A stretch of 64,000 nt of DNA from Streptomyces globosus. Lineage in GTDB: Bacteria; Actinomycetota; Actinomycetes; Streptomycetales; Streptomycetaceae. Positions within the stretch are counted from its first letter, which is position 1, and the number at the start of each line of letters is the position of its first letter. A program made the translations under genes and the position numbers. Shown here piece after piece: positions 8,138-16,219 of the stretch. Below the pieces are notes generated by a model. That model made no database searches. It worked only from the letters and a program-made list of their open reading frames with translations, and was not told where the DNA came from. The stretch lies in NCBI RefSeq assembly GCF_003325375.1, contig NZ_CP030862.1, positions 3,351,501 to 3,415,500 on the forward strand, in the 5' to 3' direction.

Positions 8138-8177
8138 TTGACACCTTCCGGTCGTCGCTACTTAACATGCATGCATA
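8138..8177 (+). promoter_or_regulatory. Promoter and candidate operator of the glucosidase operon
   Basis: TTGACA at 8138-8143 is a perfect -35 element; TAACAT (8163-8168) lies 19 bp further and could be the -10. CTACTTAACATG (8158-8169) overlaps it and recurs inverted at 8043-8054; it runs into ATGCATGCAT (8167-8176), a 10-bp palindrome. Sugar operons in streptomycetes are usually controlled by LacI-type repressors; none is encoded nearby. Confidence 0.55.
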
Positions 8178-8231
8178 ACAGCGCACCTGATCAGGGCGCT
8201 CTCGCATTCAGCAGAAACAGGTCGACGCGAG

Positions 8232-9914
8232 ATGCTCAGCACCCTTCCGGCCGACTCCGGCCTCCCCTCCCGCTCAGCCGCCGCCCGCGATGCCTGGTGG
8301 CGCGACGCGGTGATCTACCAGGTCTACGTCCGCAGCTTCCTCGACAGCACCGGGGACGGCATCGGCGACCTGGCCGGCGTCCGGGCCGGGCTGCCCTACC
8401 TCAGGAAGCTCGGCGTCGACGGCATCTGGCTCAGCCCCTTCTACCCCTCGCCGCAGCACGACCACGGCTACGACGTCGCCGACTACTGCGGCGTCGACCC
8501 CGTCTACGGCGACCTCGCCGAGTTCGACCGGCTGATGGCGGACGCCCGCCGCCTCGGCCTGCGCGTCCTCCTCGACATCGTGCCGAACCACTGCTCCAGC
8601 GAGCACCCCTGGTTCCGCGAGGCACTCGCCGCCGCCCCCGGCAGCGCAGCCCGCTCCCGCTTCCACTTCGCCCCCGGCCGCGGCCCCGACGGCGCCGAGC
8701 CGCCGAACAACTGGCGCGCCATGTTCGGCGGCCCCGCCTGGTCCCGGACCACCGGCCCGGACGGCACCCCCGGCGAGTGGTACCTGCACCTGTTCACCCC
8801 CGAGCAGCCCGACCTGAACTGGCGGGACCCGGCCGTCGGCGACGACTTCGAGCAGATCCTGCGGTTCTGGCTGGACCGCGGTGTCGACGGCTTCCGCATC
8901 GACGTCGCCGCCGGCCTGTTCAAGCACCCCGAGCTGCCCGACTCCGACGACCCGGAGGCCGACGAGCGGGCCCGCGACGCCGTCAACCAGCTCGCCTGGA
9001 ACCAGCCCGAGGTCCACGGCGTGTGGCGCCGCTGGCGCGCCGTCTGCGAGGAGTACACCGCCCGCGACGGCCACGAGCGGCTCCTCGTCGGCGAGGTCTC
9101 CGTGCCGACCGCCCGCGAGCACGCCGAGTACGTCCGCCCCGACGAGCTCCACCAGGCGTTCTTCTTCGACCTGCTCAGCGCCCCCTGGGACGCGGACGCC
9201 TTCCGCTCGACGATCTCCGAGGCGATGCGGGACATCGCCGGCACCGGATCCACCGTCACCTGGGTCCTCAACAACCACGACCAGGTCCGCACGGTCACCC
9301 GCTACGCCGGCGAACCCGGCGTCGAGGGCAGCGGGCTCGGGGCCGCCCGCGCCCGCGCCGCCGCCCTGCTGATGCTCGCCCTGCCCGGGGCCGCGTACGT
9401 CTACCAGGGCGAGGAGCTCGGCCTCCCCGAGGTCCTCGACCTGCCCGACGAAGTCCTCACCGACCCGATCTTCCGCCGCACCGGCAGCCGCAAGCACGTC
9501 CGGGACGGCTGCCGGGTGCCGCTGCCCTGGTCCGGGCACGCCTCGCCGTTCGGCTTCACGCAGGCCGCGGACGGCGCCCGGCCGTGGCTGCCGCAGCCCG
9601 AGTGGTTCGCCGAGCACGCCACCGACCGCGCCCTTGCCGACACCCGCTCCTTCTGGCACCTCTACCGCGACGGCCTCCAACTGCGCCGCAGCCTGCCCCA
9701 GCTCGGCGACGGCACCCTGCGCTGGCTGGACGCCCCGCCGCAGGTCCTCGCCGTCGTCCGGGGCGACGGCCTGGTCTGCGCCGTCAACTTCGGTAGCGAG
9801 CCGGTCCCCGCCCCCGTCCCCGGGGCGCCGCTGCTGGCCAGCGGCCCCTGCCCGGACGGCGTCCTCCCCGCGGCGACCGCCGCCTGGTGGACGGGGGAGT
9901 TCCCGGCCCCCTGA
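8232..9914 (+). CDS. GH13 alpha-glucosidase / oligo-1,6-glucosidase type
   Basis: 560 residues, no signal peptide, so cytoplasmic. AVIYQVYVRSF and GDGIGDLAGV are the usual start of GH13 exo-glucosidases. The four GH13 regions are DIVPNH (about 115-120), GFRIDVA with nucleophile Asp224, LLVGEV with acid/base Glu288, and NNHDQ with Asp350. HGYDVADY fits the oligo-1,6-/alpha-glucosidase subfamilies. It sits first in an operon with a sugar-binding lipoprotein and two permeases, so it probably hydrolyses the imported alpha-glucoside to glucose. The ribosome site before ATG at 8232 is weak. Confidence 0.92.
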   Translation: MLSTLPADSGLPSRSAAARDAWWRDAVIYQVYVRSFLDSTGDGIGDLAGVRAGLPYLRKLGVDGIWLSPFYPSPQHDHGYDVADYCGVDPVYGDLAEFDRLMADARRLGLRVLLDIVPNHCSSEHPWFREALAAAPGSAARSRFHFAPGRGPDGAEPPNNWRAMFGGPAWSRTTGPDGTPGEWYLHLFTPEQPDLNWRDPAVGDDFEQILRFWLDRGVDGFRIDVAAGLFKHPELPDSDDPEADERARDAVNQLAWNQPEVHGVWRRWRAVCEEYTARDGHERLLVGEVSVPTAREHAEYVRPDELHQAFFFDLLSAPWDADAFRSTISEAMRDIAGTGSTVTWVLNNHDQVRTVTRYAGEPGVEGSGLGAARARAAALLMLALPGAAYVYQGEELGLPEVLDLPDEVLTDPIFRRTGSRKHVRDGCRVPLPWSGHASPFGFTQAADGARPWLPQPEWFAEHATDRALADTRSFWHLYRDGLQLRRSLPQLGDGTLRWLDAPPQVLAVVRGDGLVCAVNFGSEPVPAPVPGAPLLASGPCPDGVLPAATAAWWTGEFPAP

Positions 9915-10028
9915 ACCGGCGCGGGGACGGCCTTCTCTCCCCGCCGGCCGTCCCCGCCGCCTCCCCCCCCCGCTGTCCTCCCGCCGTCTCCGCCGTCCTC
10001 AGCCCGGCCTACCGAAAAGGACCCCGTC

Positions 10029-11363
10029 ATGCGACGACCCGCCAAGACCGCCCGGCGCACCGCGCTCACCGCCGCGACCGCCCTCGTCCTCGCCCTCACC
10101 GCCACCGCCTGCGGCGGCGGCACCACCGGCCCCGCGAGCGGCGGCGAGCTCAGCGGCCAGACCGTCACCGTCGCCGGCGTCTGGACCGGCAGCGAGCAGA
10201 AGAACTTCAAGAAGGTCCTGGACGCCTTCACCGCCAAGACCGGCGCCAAGACCGTCTTCGTCCCCTCCGGGGACAACGTCTCCACGTTCGTCGGCAGCAA
10301 GATCGAAGGCGGCAACGCGCCGGACGTCGTGATGGTGCCGCAGGTGGGCGTCCTGAAGCAGTTCGCCAAGGAGGGCTGGCTCCAGCCCCTCTCCGAGGAG
10401 GCCGCGAAGACCGCCGGCGACACCCTCGCCCCCGTCTGGCGCACCTACGGCACCGTGGACGGCACCTACTACGGCCTGTACTTCAAGGCCGCGCACAAGT
10501 CCACCGTCTGGTACGCCCCCGACGCCTTCACCCAGGCCGGCGTCACCGAGCCCACGAGCTACGCCGACCTGCTGAAGACCGGCCGCACCCTCGCCGACTC
10601 CGGCCGCCCGGCCTTCGCCATAGCCGGCGAGGACGGCTGGACCCTCACCGACTGGTTCGAGAACATCTACCTCTCCCAGGCCGGCCCCGAGAAGTACGAC
10701 CAGCTCGCCCAGCACCAAATCAAGTGGACGGACGACAGCGTCGTACGCGCCCTGACCACCCTCGGCGAGCTGTTCAAGGACAAGCAGCTCGTCGCCGGAG
10801 GCGCCCAGACGGCCCTCCAGACCGACTTCCCCACCTCCGTCGAGCACGTCTTCGGCCCCCAGCCCAAGGCCGGCATGGTCTACGAGGGCGACTTCGTCGG
10901 CGGCGTCGCCAAGGACCAGTTCGGCAAGACGCCCGGCAAGGACGCCAAGTTCTTCCCGTTCCCCGCCGTCGACGGCGGCAAGGCCCCCGTCGTCAGCGGC
11001 GGCGACGCCGCCGTCGTCCTCAAGCAGGGCAAGAACCCCAAGGCCGGCATGGAGCTCCTCGAATTCCTCGCCGGCCCCGAAGCGGCCGCGATCTGGGCCG
11101 GCGCCGGCGGCTTCCTCTCCCCGAACGGCAAGGTCGACCCCGCCGCCTACGCCGACGACACCACCCGCAGCACCGCCCGCTCCCTCGTCGAGGCCGGCGA
11201 CTCCGTCCGCTTCGACATGTCCGACCAGGCGCCGGCCGCCTTCGGCGGCACCAAGGGCGCCGGCGAGTGGAAGATCCTCCAGGACTTCCTGCGCGACCCG
11301 TCGGACCCGCAGGGCACGGCCGCCAAGCTGGAGGCCGAAGCCGCCAAGGCGTACGGGAACTGA
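10029..11363 (+). CDS. Sugar ABC transporter substrate-binding lipoprotein
   Basis: 444 residues. Twin-arginine-like basic N-terminus, hydrophobic segment and a clear lipobox LTATAC, then GGGTTGP. Family 1 solute-binding features follow: VAGVWTGSEQKNFKKVLDAF, GNAPDVVMVPQ, GWTLTDWFEN and SGGDAAVVLK. It is of the alpha-glucoside (AglE-like) type and lies between the GH13 glucosidase and two permeases in the same direction, with ribosome site AAAAGGA. No ATPase is encoded; in streptomycetes the shared MsiK ATPase normally energises such systems (established knowledge). Confidence 0.92.
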   Translation: MRRPAKTARRTALTAATALVLALTATACGGGTTGPASGGELSGQTVTVAGVWTGSEQKNFKKVLDAFTAKTGAKTVFVPSGDNVSTFVGSKIEGGNAPDVVMVPQVGVLKQFAKEGWLQPLSEEAAKTAGDTLAPVWRTYGTVDGTYYGLYFKAAHKSTVWYAPDAFTQAGVTEPTSYADLLKTGRTLADSGRPAFAIAGEDGWTLTDWFENIYLSQAGPEKYDQLAQHQIKWTDDSVVRALTTLGELFKDKQLVAGGAQTALQTDFPTSVEHVFGPQPKAGMVYEGDFVGGVAKDQFGKTPGKDAKFFPFPAVDGGKAPVVSGGDAAVVLKQGKNPKAGMELLEFLAGPEAAAIWAGAGGFLSPNGKVDPAAYADDTTRSTARSLVEAGDSVRFDMSDQAPAAFGGTKGAGEWKILQDFLRDPSDPQGTAAKLEAEAAKAYGN

Positions 11364-11371
11364 GGCACTCC

Positions 11372-12718
11372 ATGGCTCCCACCGCCACCGCCCCCGCCCG
11401 CGCCGCGGCCGACCCGCGGCGCCGGGCCCTGGCGAGGAAGCGCCGCCTCGCGGTCGCCTTCGTCCTGCCGGCGCTGCTCCTGCTCGGCGCGCTCGTCGTC
11501 TACCCCGTCTTCTTCTCCTTCGGCCGCAGCCTCTTCGACGCCAGCGGCGACCGGTTCGTCGGGGCCGGGAACTACACGGCGATCCTCCAGGACCCCGCCA
11601 CCCTCAAGGCCATCCGCAACAGCACCATCTGGGTCGTCGTCGCCCCCACCCTGCTCACCGGGCTCGGCCTGGTGCTGGCGGTCCTCACCGAGAAGGTGCG
11701 CTGGGCGACCGCCTTCAAGCTGGTGCTGTTCCTCCCGATGGCCGTCTCCTTCCTCGCCGCCGGGATCATCTTCCGCCTCGCCTACGAGCAGAACCCGGAC
11801 CGGGGCGTCCTCAACGCCGTCGCCGTCGGCATCCACGACACCTTCGCGGACACCGCCGCCTACCCCACGGCCCGCGCCCGCGAGGGCCTCGGCCTGGCCG
11901 GCGCGCCCGGCGGCCCGTACAGCACCGAGCGGTCGGTCCGCCCCGGCGGCTCCGTCGGCCTCGGACTCGTCGGGGTCGGCCCGGACGCCCTGCCCGCGGC
12001 CGCGCAGCCGGCCTCGGCACCCGCGGACACCCCGGGCGGCGCGGACGCGATCACCGGCACCGTCTACCTCGACTTCGCGCCCGGCGGCGCCGGCACCCCC
12101 GGCACCGTCGACCCCGGCGAGAAGGGCCTGCCGGGCATGAAGGTCGAGGCCGTACGCGACGGCGAGGTCGCGGCGACCGCCACCGCCGCCGCCGACGGCA
12201 CGTTCCGCCTGGCCGGACTCGCCCCCGGCGACTACACCGTCCGCCTCCCCGCGGCCAACTTCGCCGCCCCCTACCAGGGCGTGGACTGGCTGGGACCGGC
12301 CCTGATCACCCCTGCCGTCATCGGCGCCTACCTGTGGGTGTGGACCGGCTTCGCGATGGTCCTCATCGGCGCCGGACTCGCCGCCATCCCCCGCGACGCG
12401 CTGGAAGCCGCGCGGATGGACGGCGCCAGTGAGGGACAGATCTTCCGCAAGATCACCGTGCCGCTGCTCGCTCCCGTCCTCACCGTCGTCTTCGTCACCC
12501 TCGTGATCAACGTGATGAAGGTCTTCGACCTCGTCTACATCATCGCCCCCGGACCCGTACAGGAAGAGGCGAACGTCCTGGCCACCCGTATGTGGCTGGT
12601 CTCCTTCGGCGGCGGCAACGACCAGGGCCTCGGCAGCGCCCTCAGCATCGTCCTCCTCCTGCTGGTCGTCCCCGCAATGGTCTTCAACATCCGGCGGTTC
12701 CGAAGGAGTGGAGCATGA
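11372..12718 (+). CDS. Sugar ABC permease 1 with an Ig-like extracellular insert
   Basis: 448 residues; MalF-type permeases are usually about 300. Residues 1-165 carry the first membrane helices (AFVLPALLLLGALVVYPVFF). About residues 165-305 are a non-membrane insert: a low-complexity Gly/Ala/Pro part, then ITGTVYLDFAPGG, GLPGMKVEAVRDG and ADGTFRLAGLAPGDYTVRL, the pattern of SdrD B/CnaB or carboxypeptidase-regulatory-like beta-sandwich domains. The remaining helices include the EAA loop EAARMDGASEGQIFRKI (about 345), which docks the ATPase. By topology the insert should face outward, next to the binding protein. The stop overlaps the next ATG (ATGA). Confidence 0.9.
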   Translation: MAPTATAPARAAADPRRRALARKRRLAVAFVLPALLLLGALVVYPVFFSFGRSLFDASGDRFVGAGNYTAILQDPATLKAIRNSTIWVVVAPTLLTGLGLVLAVLTEKVRWATAFKLVLFLPMAVSFLAAGIIFRLAYEQNPDRGVLNAVAVGIHDTFADTAAYPTARAREGLGLAGAPGGPYSTERSVRPGGSVGLGLVGVGPDALPAAAQPASAPADTPGGADAITGTVYLDFAPGGAGTPGTVDPGEKGLPGMKVEAVRDGEVAATATAAADGTFRLAGLAPGDYTVRLPAANFAAPYQGVDWLGPALITPAVIGAYLWVWTGFAMVLIGAGLAAIPRDALEAARMDGASEGQIFRKITVPLLAPVLTVVFVTLVINVMKVFDLVYIIAPGPVQEEANVLATRMWLVSFGGGNDQGLGSALSIVLLLLVVPAMVFNIRRFRRSGA

Positions 12719-13650
12719 CCAGCCACGGCACCATCGAGCGACGCCCCTCCCCTCGGGAGGCGGCGGCCGCCCGCCCCGCCCCGGCCCCGGGCCCCTCCCG
12801 GCCGCCCCGCCGGAACCGCGTCTCCCGCCTCCTCGGCAGCGGCCTCGTCCAGGGGCTGCTCGTCCTGGTCGCCCTCGTGTGGATCACCCCGCTCGCCGGC
12901 CTGTTCCTGTCCTCGATGCGCTCCGAGGAGGACAACGCCTCCGGCGGCTGGTGGACGGCGCTCGCCGACCCGGCCCAGCTGTCCTTCGACAACTACACCG
13001 CCCTGCTCGCCGACTCGGGCATCGCGACCGCCTTCGGGAACACCGTGCTGATCTCGGTACCCGCGACCGCCCTGGTCGTCGGCATCGCGGCACTGGCCGG
13101 ATACGCCTTCGCCTGGCTGGAGTTCCCCGGCCGGGACGGCATCTTCCTCGTGGTCGTCGGCCTGCTCGTCGTCCCCGTACAGGTCGGACTGCTGCCGGTC
13201 GCCAAACTCATGGGCGCGGTCGGGCTGTTCGGCACCGTCGCCGGCGTGGTCCTGTTCCACGTCGCCTACGGACTGCCCTTCGCCATCTTCCTGCTGCGCA
13301 ACTACTTCGCCGAGATCCCGCGCGAGATGCTGGAGGCCGCCAGGATGGACGGCGGCAGCGAGTGGCGGATCTTCTTCCGCCTCGTGCTGCCCCTGGGCCG
13401 CCCCGCCCTCGCGAGCCTCGCCATCTTCCAGTTCCTGTGGGTCTGGAACGACATGCTCGTGGCGCTGCTCTTCGCGGACAGCGGATCCCAGCCGCTCACC
13501 GTCGCGCTCCAGTCTCAGATCCGCCAGTTCGGCAGCAACATCGGCGTCCTCGCGCCGGGAGCCTTCCTGTCCCTGGTGGTCCCGCTCGTGGTGTTCTTCG
13601 CCTTCCAGCGGCACTTCGTCCAAGGGGTGATGGCCGGCTCGGTGAAGTGA
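12715..13650 (+). CDS. Sugar ABC permease 2 (MalG type)
   Basis: 311 residues. A Pro/Arg-rich cytoplasmic N-terminus of about 45 residues, six membrane helices, and the EAA loop EAARMDGGSEWRIFFRLVLP at about 205-225. It overlaps permease 1 by ATGA and completes the heterodimer. The C-terminal QRHFVQGVMAGSVK is the usual MalG-type ending. Confidence 0.95.
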   Translation: MTSHGTIERRPSPREAAAARPAPAPGPSRPPRRNRVSRLLGSGLVQGLLVLVALVWITPLAGLFLSSMRSEEDNASGGWWTALADPAQLSFDNYTALLADSGIATAFGNTVLISVPATALVVGIAALAGYAFAWLEFPGRDGIFLVVVGLLVVPVQVGLLPVAKLMGAVGLFGTVAGVVLFHVAYGLPFAIFLLRNYFAEIPREMLEAARMDGGSEWRIFFRLVLPLGRPALASLAIFQFLWVWNDMLVALLFADSGSQPLTVALQSQIRQFGSNIGVLAPGAFLSLVVPLVVFFAFQRHFVQGVMAGSVK

Positions 13651-13682
13651 CGCCCCCGCGGGGCAGGCCGGGCCGTCCGCCC

Positions 13683-13727
13683 CATACGCAAGGACCGCAA
13701 CGCCGTGCGTTGCGGTCCTTGCGTATG
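13683..13727. terminator. 20-bp perfect bidirectional terminator
   Basis: Two perfectly complementary 20-nt arms (13683-13702 and 13708-13727) around the loop CCGTG, between the plus-strand sugar operon and the minus-strand Gly-rich gene. One of the strongest hairpins in the window; it should stop transcription from both sides. Confidence 0.88.
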
Positions 13728-13778
13728 CGGTGCGCCCGGGCCGGGGCCTGCCGACCCGGGCGGTGCGGGCCCCGGTGG

Positions 13779-14348
13779 TCAGCCGGCGCCGCCGCTGCCC
13801 CCGTTGCCGCCGCGGCCGCTGGTCTGGCAGCCGGCGCCGACGCAGACGCCGCCGTTGCCGCCCTTGCCGCCGTTCCCGCCGTCGCCGCCGGGCGGGGCCG
13901 CCCCGCCGTTGCCGCCGTTGCCTCCGTTCACGCTGCCGTGGCAGGAGCCGACGCAGACGCCGCCGTTGCCGCCGTTCGTCCCGTTGGCGCCCGTACCGCC
14001 GTCGGTGCCGTTGCCGCCGTTGGCGCTGCCGTTGCAGCGGCCGACGCAGACGCCGCCGTTGCCGCCGTTGGTCCCGTTGACGGTCCCGTTGCAGTTGCCG
14101 ACGCACACGCCGTCACCGACCCGGACGGTCCCGTTGCCGAGCTTGACGCTGCCGGTGCCCGTCTTGCCCTTGCCGAGGCCGAGACCGCGGTTGCCCGTCG
14201 AGCGGCTGTCACCGGGGGCGGGGGCCGTCGTCCCGGCCTCGGGCGCCTTCACCGGGGCTGCCGAGGCGGCGGGCGCCACGGCGCCGGCACCGATCAGGGC
14301 GGTGGAGACGACGAGTCCGAGTCGGAACTTCCAAGAGCGCATGTGCAT
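13779..14348 (-). CDS. Secreted Gly/Asn-rich protein with repeated CVGxC motifs
   Basis: 189 residues. Signal peptide (LGLVVSTALIGAGAVAPAASAA), then a low-complexity mature chain of Gly, Asn, Ser and Thr. It holds four spaced Cys motifs: GVCVGNCNG, GVCVGRCNG, GVCVGSCHG and GVCVGAGCQ, separated by about 20 residues of NGGNGG-like sequence. Paired cysteines at such regular spacing suggest disulfides or metal sites in a fibrous or sticky protein (inference). The ribosome site GGAGAAATCCC is nearly identical to that of the Gly-rich gene at 14979. I know no function. The DNA is a tract of GCC/GCCGTT triplets. Confidence 0.75.
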   Translation of the reverse strand: MHMRSWKFRLGLVVSTALIGAGAVAPAASAAPVKAPEAGTTAPAPGDSRSTGNRGLGLGKGKTGTGSVKLGNGTVRVGDGVCVGNCNGTVNGTNGGNGGVCVGRCNGSANGGNGTDGGTGANGTNGGNGGVCVGSCHGSVNGGNGGNGGAAPPGGDGGNGGKGGNGGVCVGAGCQTSGRGGNGGSGGAG

Positions 14349-14426
14349 GGGATTTCTCCTGCCGGTCCTCAGTGCTGTCCGGGCGGCTGTCGGTCGGGGT
14401 TCGGTCGGGGGCGGATTTCCGGGATG

Positions 14427-14873
14427 TCAGGGGCAGAAGGGAGTGGCGCCGTTCATCAGGGCGATCCAGTTGCCTTCGAGGTAGTGCTTCTTCCATGTGT
14501 CGAGCTGCTGGACGGGGATGTCGTACTGCCGGGCGATGTCCTTCTTGCGGGTGTCGGTGCCGTCGGCGAGGAGGGCCAAGACGATGTGGACCTTGTCGGC
14601 GGGGTTGAGCTGGTCGGCGGGCTTGTCGGGGAGGGCTTCGAAGCGGAGGCAGCCGGGCTGTCCGGGCTTGCCGGGCTCGCCGGGCTGTCCGGGGGCGCCG
14701 CCCTTGCCGCCTTCGCCCCCCTTGCCGCCTTCGCCGCCGGCGGCGCAGTACGGGGGGAGCTGTCCGGCGGTGGCGGGGGGCGGGGCGGCGTGGGCGGAGC
14801 AGGCCGTGCCGGTGAGGAAGGCCAGGGAGGCCGCCGCGAGGATGAGGGGACGGTGCCAGGAGCTGGTGGACAT
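14427..14873 (-). CDS. Secreted collagen-like protein with transposase-type HTH C-terminus
   Basis: 148 residues. Hydrophobic N-terminus with LTGTACSAHA: either a lipobox (Cys25) or a signal peptidase I site. Residues about 46-74 are Gly-x-y triplets (GEGGKGGEGGKGG, APGQPGEPGKPGQPG), collagen-like. Residues about 88-142 read KVHIVLALLADG, KKDIARQYDIPVQQLDTWKK and HYLEGNWIALMNG, which follows the helix-turn-helix of IS3/Tnp-type transposase N-termini closely. A DNA-binding fold on a secreted protein is unexpected; the domain may have been re-used. Middle gene of the three Gly-rich genes. Confidence 0.75.
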   Translation of the reverse strand: MSTSSWHRPLILAAASLAFLTGTACSAHAAPPPATAGQLPPYCAAGGEGGKGGEGGKGGAPGQPGEPGKPGQPGCLRFEALPDKPADQLNPADKVHIVLALLADGTDTRKKDIARQYDIPVQQLDTWKKHYLEGNWIALMNGATPFCP

Positions 14874-14978
14874 GGGGTTCTCCGCCTCGGGGAAACGGGT
14901 GGGTGGGTGGGGGTGGAGCGGGGTGGAGGCCGGCGGCCTCCACCCCGCGGATCGGGTCAGGCTCGGTTCGGGCGCGGG

Positions 14979-15599
14979 TCAGAAGATGCTGCCGCCTCCC
15001 TTGCCGCCGGCGCCGCCGAGGCCGCCGAAGATGCCGAAGCCGCCGGAGCCGCCCTTGCCGCCCTTGCCGCCCTGGAAGATGCCGAAGCCTCCGGAGCCGC
15101 CCTTGCCGCCGTCGCCGCCCTTGAGGACGCCGTCGCCGCCGCCACCGCCGCCGCCGCCGTTGCCGCCGACGGCTCCGGACCCGCCGTTGCCGCCGTTGCC
15201 GCCCTTGCCGCCGATGACGCCTTCGCCGCCGCCGCCCCCGCCGCCGCCCCCGCCGCCGGAGAGGACGCCGTTGCCGCCGTTGCCGCCGTTGCCGCCCGCG
15301 CCGCCGACGCCGGTGACGCTGCCGCCGCCGGAGCCGCCGGAGCCGCCCCCGCCGCCGACCAGGCCGCCGCCGCCGTCCCCGCCGTCGCCTCCGGCGCCTC
15401 CGGCGGCCGGCAGTACGGACGCCACCTGGGCGGGCATCGGGGCGGCCGAAGCGGTGGCCGCGGGCAGGAGGACCCCGCCGGTGACGACCGCGGCCGAGGC
15501 GACCAGCGTCGCGAGGCGGAGGCCGCGCCGCTTGGGACGCATGCTGCTGGTGTGCGTGGTGTTGCTGTGCGTGGTGTTGCTGTGCGTGGTGCGGTTCAT
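14979..15599 (-). CDS. Secreted poly-glycine protein
   Basis: 206 residues from ATG at 15599 (GGAGAATCCC upstream); an internal Met at 15543 could also start. Residues 3-17 repeat TTHSN, reflecting a 15-bp DNA repeat. A basic stretch and hydrophobic segment (LATLVASAAVVTGGVLLPAA, ending ATASAA) form a signal peptide. The mature chain is more than half Gly, with runs broken by Val, Leu, Ile and Asp, and ends with two copies of GGFGIF and GGSIF. It resembles mycobacterial PGRS regions and plant glycine-rich proteins in composition only. Confidence 0.7.
   Translation of the reverse strand: MNRTTHSNTTHSNTTHTSSMRPKRRGLRLATLVASAAVVTGGVLLPAATASAAPMPAQVASVLPAAGGAGGDGGDGGGGLVGGGGGSGGSGGGSVTGVGGAGGNGGNGGNGVLSGGGGGGGGGGGEGVIGGKGGNGGNGGSGAVGGNGGGGGGGGDGVLKGGDGGKGGSGGFGIFQGGKGGKGGSGGFGIFGGLGGAGGKGGGSIF
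15551..15591 (-). repeat. 15-bp tandem repeat inside the poly-glycine gene
   Basis: TGTGCGTGGTGTTGC occurs at 15551-15565 and 15566-15580, followed by a partial third copy to 15591. It encodes the repeated TTHSN pentapeptide ahead of the signal peptide; copy-number change would stay in frame. Confidence 0.85.
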
Positions 15600-16219
15600 G
15601 GGATTCTCCTGCTGTTCGATCCGAAAAACCGGATGGAGTGGGATGCCTTCTCGGTGCGGCCCTTGCGGGGAAGGGGGTGTTTCCCGGCCTTGCGGGGTAT
15701 TTCCCTTGCTCCGGTGGGGGGCGCACAACCAGTAGGCCCGAGACGGCCCGCCCCGGACACGTTCCGGAAACTCGGGGCTTGACACCGCCGCGACGCCGGG
15801 CAGAATCCCGCCGCCCCCTCGCCGCCCGGGCCCTCGGCTTGCGGGTGCTTCCACCGAGCCGACGCGGCAGCCTCGGGAGGCAACTCCCCTTGCCGAATGC
15901 GCCCGTTGCCGAACAGACTGCCCGGGTCAGGAGATCGGCAAGGACTGGCGGAAGCGGCTGCACGCGATGCTCCACGCCGGGACCCCGGACACCCGGGCCG
16001 GCGCCGGGCAGCCTGCGGCGGCGCCTCGAGGCCGGCGGAGGCGAGCGGCCCTTCCGGGACGTCGGGGATGTGCCGGCGGCGGGCGGTCCGGCTTCCGTCC
16101 GAGCTGCTCCGGGGCCGCCTGGTCCGGGGTTGCGCCGCCGCCGGGCCGTCCGGCCGCGGGCAGGCAGCACGCCCGCGCAGTGCACGGGGCGGAGGCGCGG
16201 CGGATCGCCGCGGCTCTGC
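15600..16219. other. 620 bp without a convincing gene
   Basis: Holds the promoter side of the poly-glycine gene. On the plus strand, from about 15889, one frame reads ECARCRTDCPGQEIGKDW then RKRLHAMLHAGTP, protein-like with four Cys, but it has no start codon in frame and then becomes low-complexity Arg/Ala/Pro. It may be a decayed gene. Otherwise nothing recognised. Confidence 0.4.

Noticed and set aside
14667..14873. IS3-type transposase remnant as a mobile element
   Set aside because: Only the HTH-like region is present, fused behind a signal peptide; no DDE domain, no terminal inverted repeats and no target duplication were seen.
15001..15420. Long GCC-rich repeats as a mobile element or centromere-like array
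   Set aside because: They are explained by poly-glycine codons of the secreted protein in one open frame with signal peptide and ribosome site.
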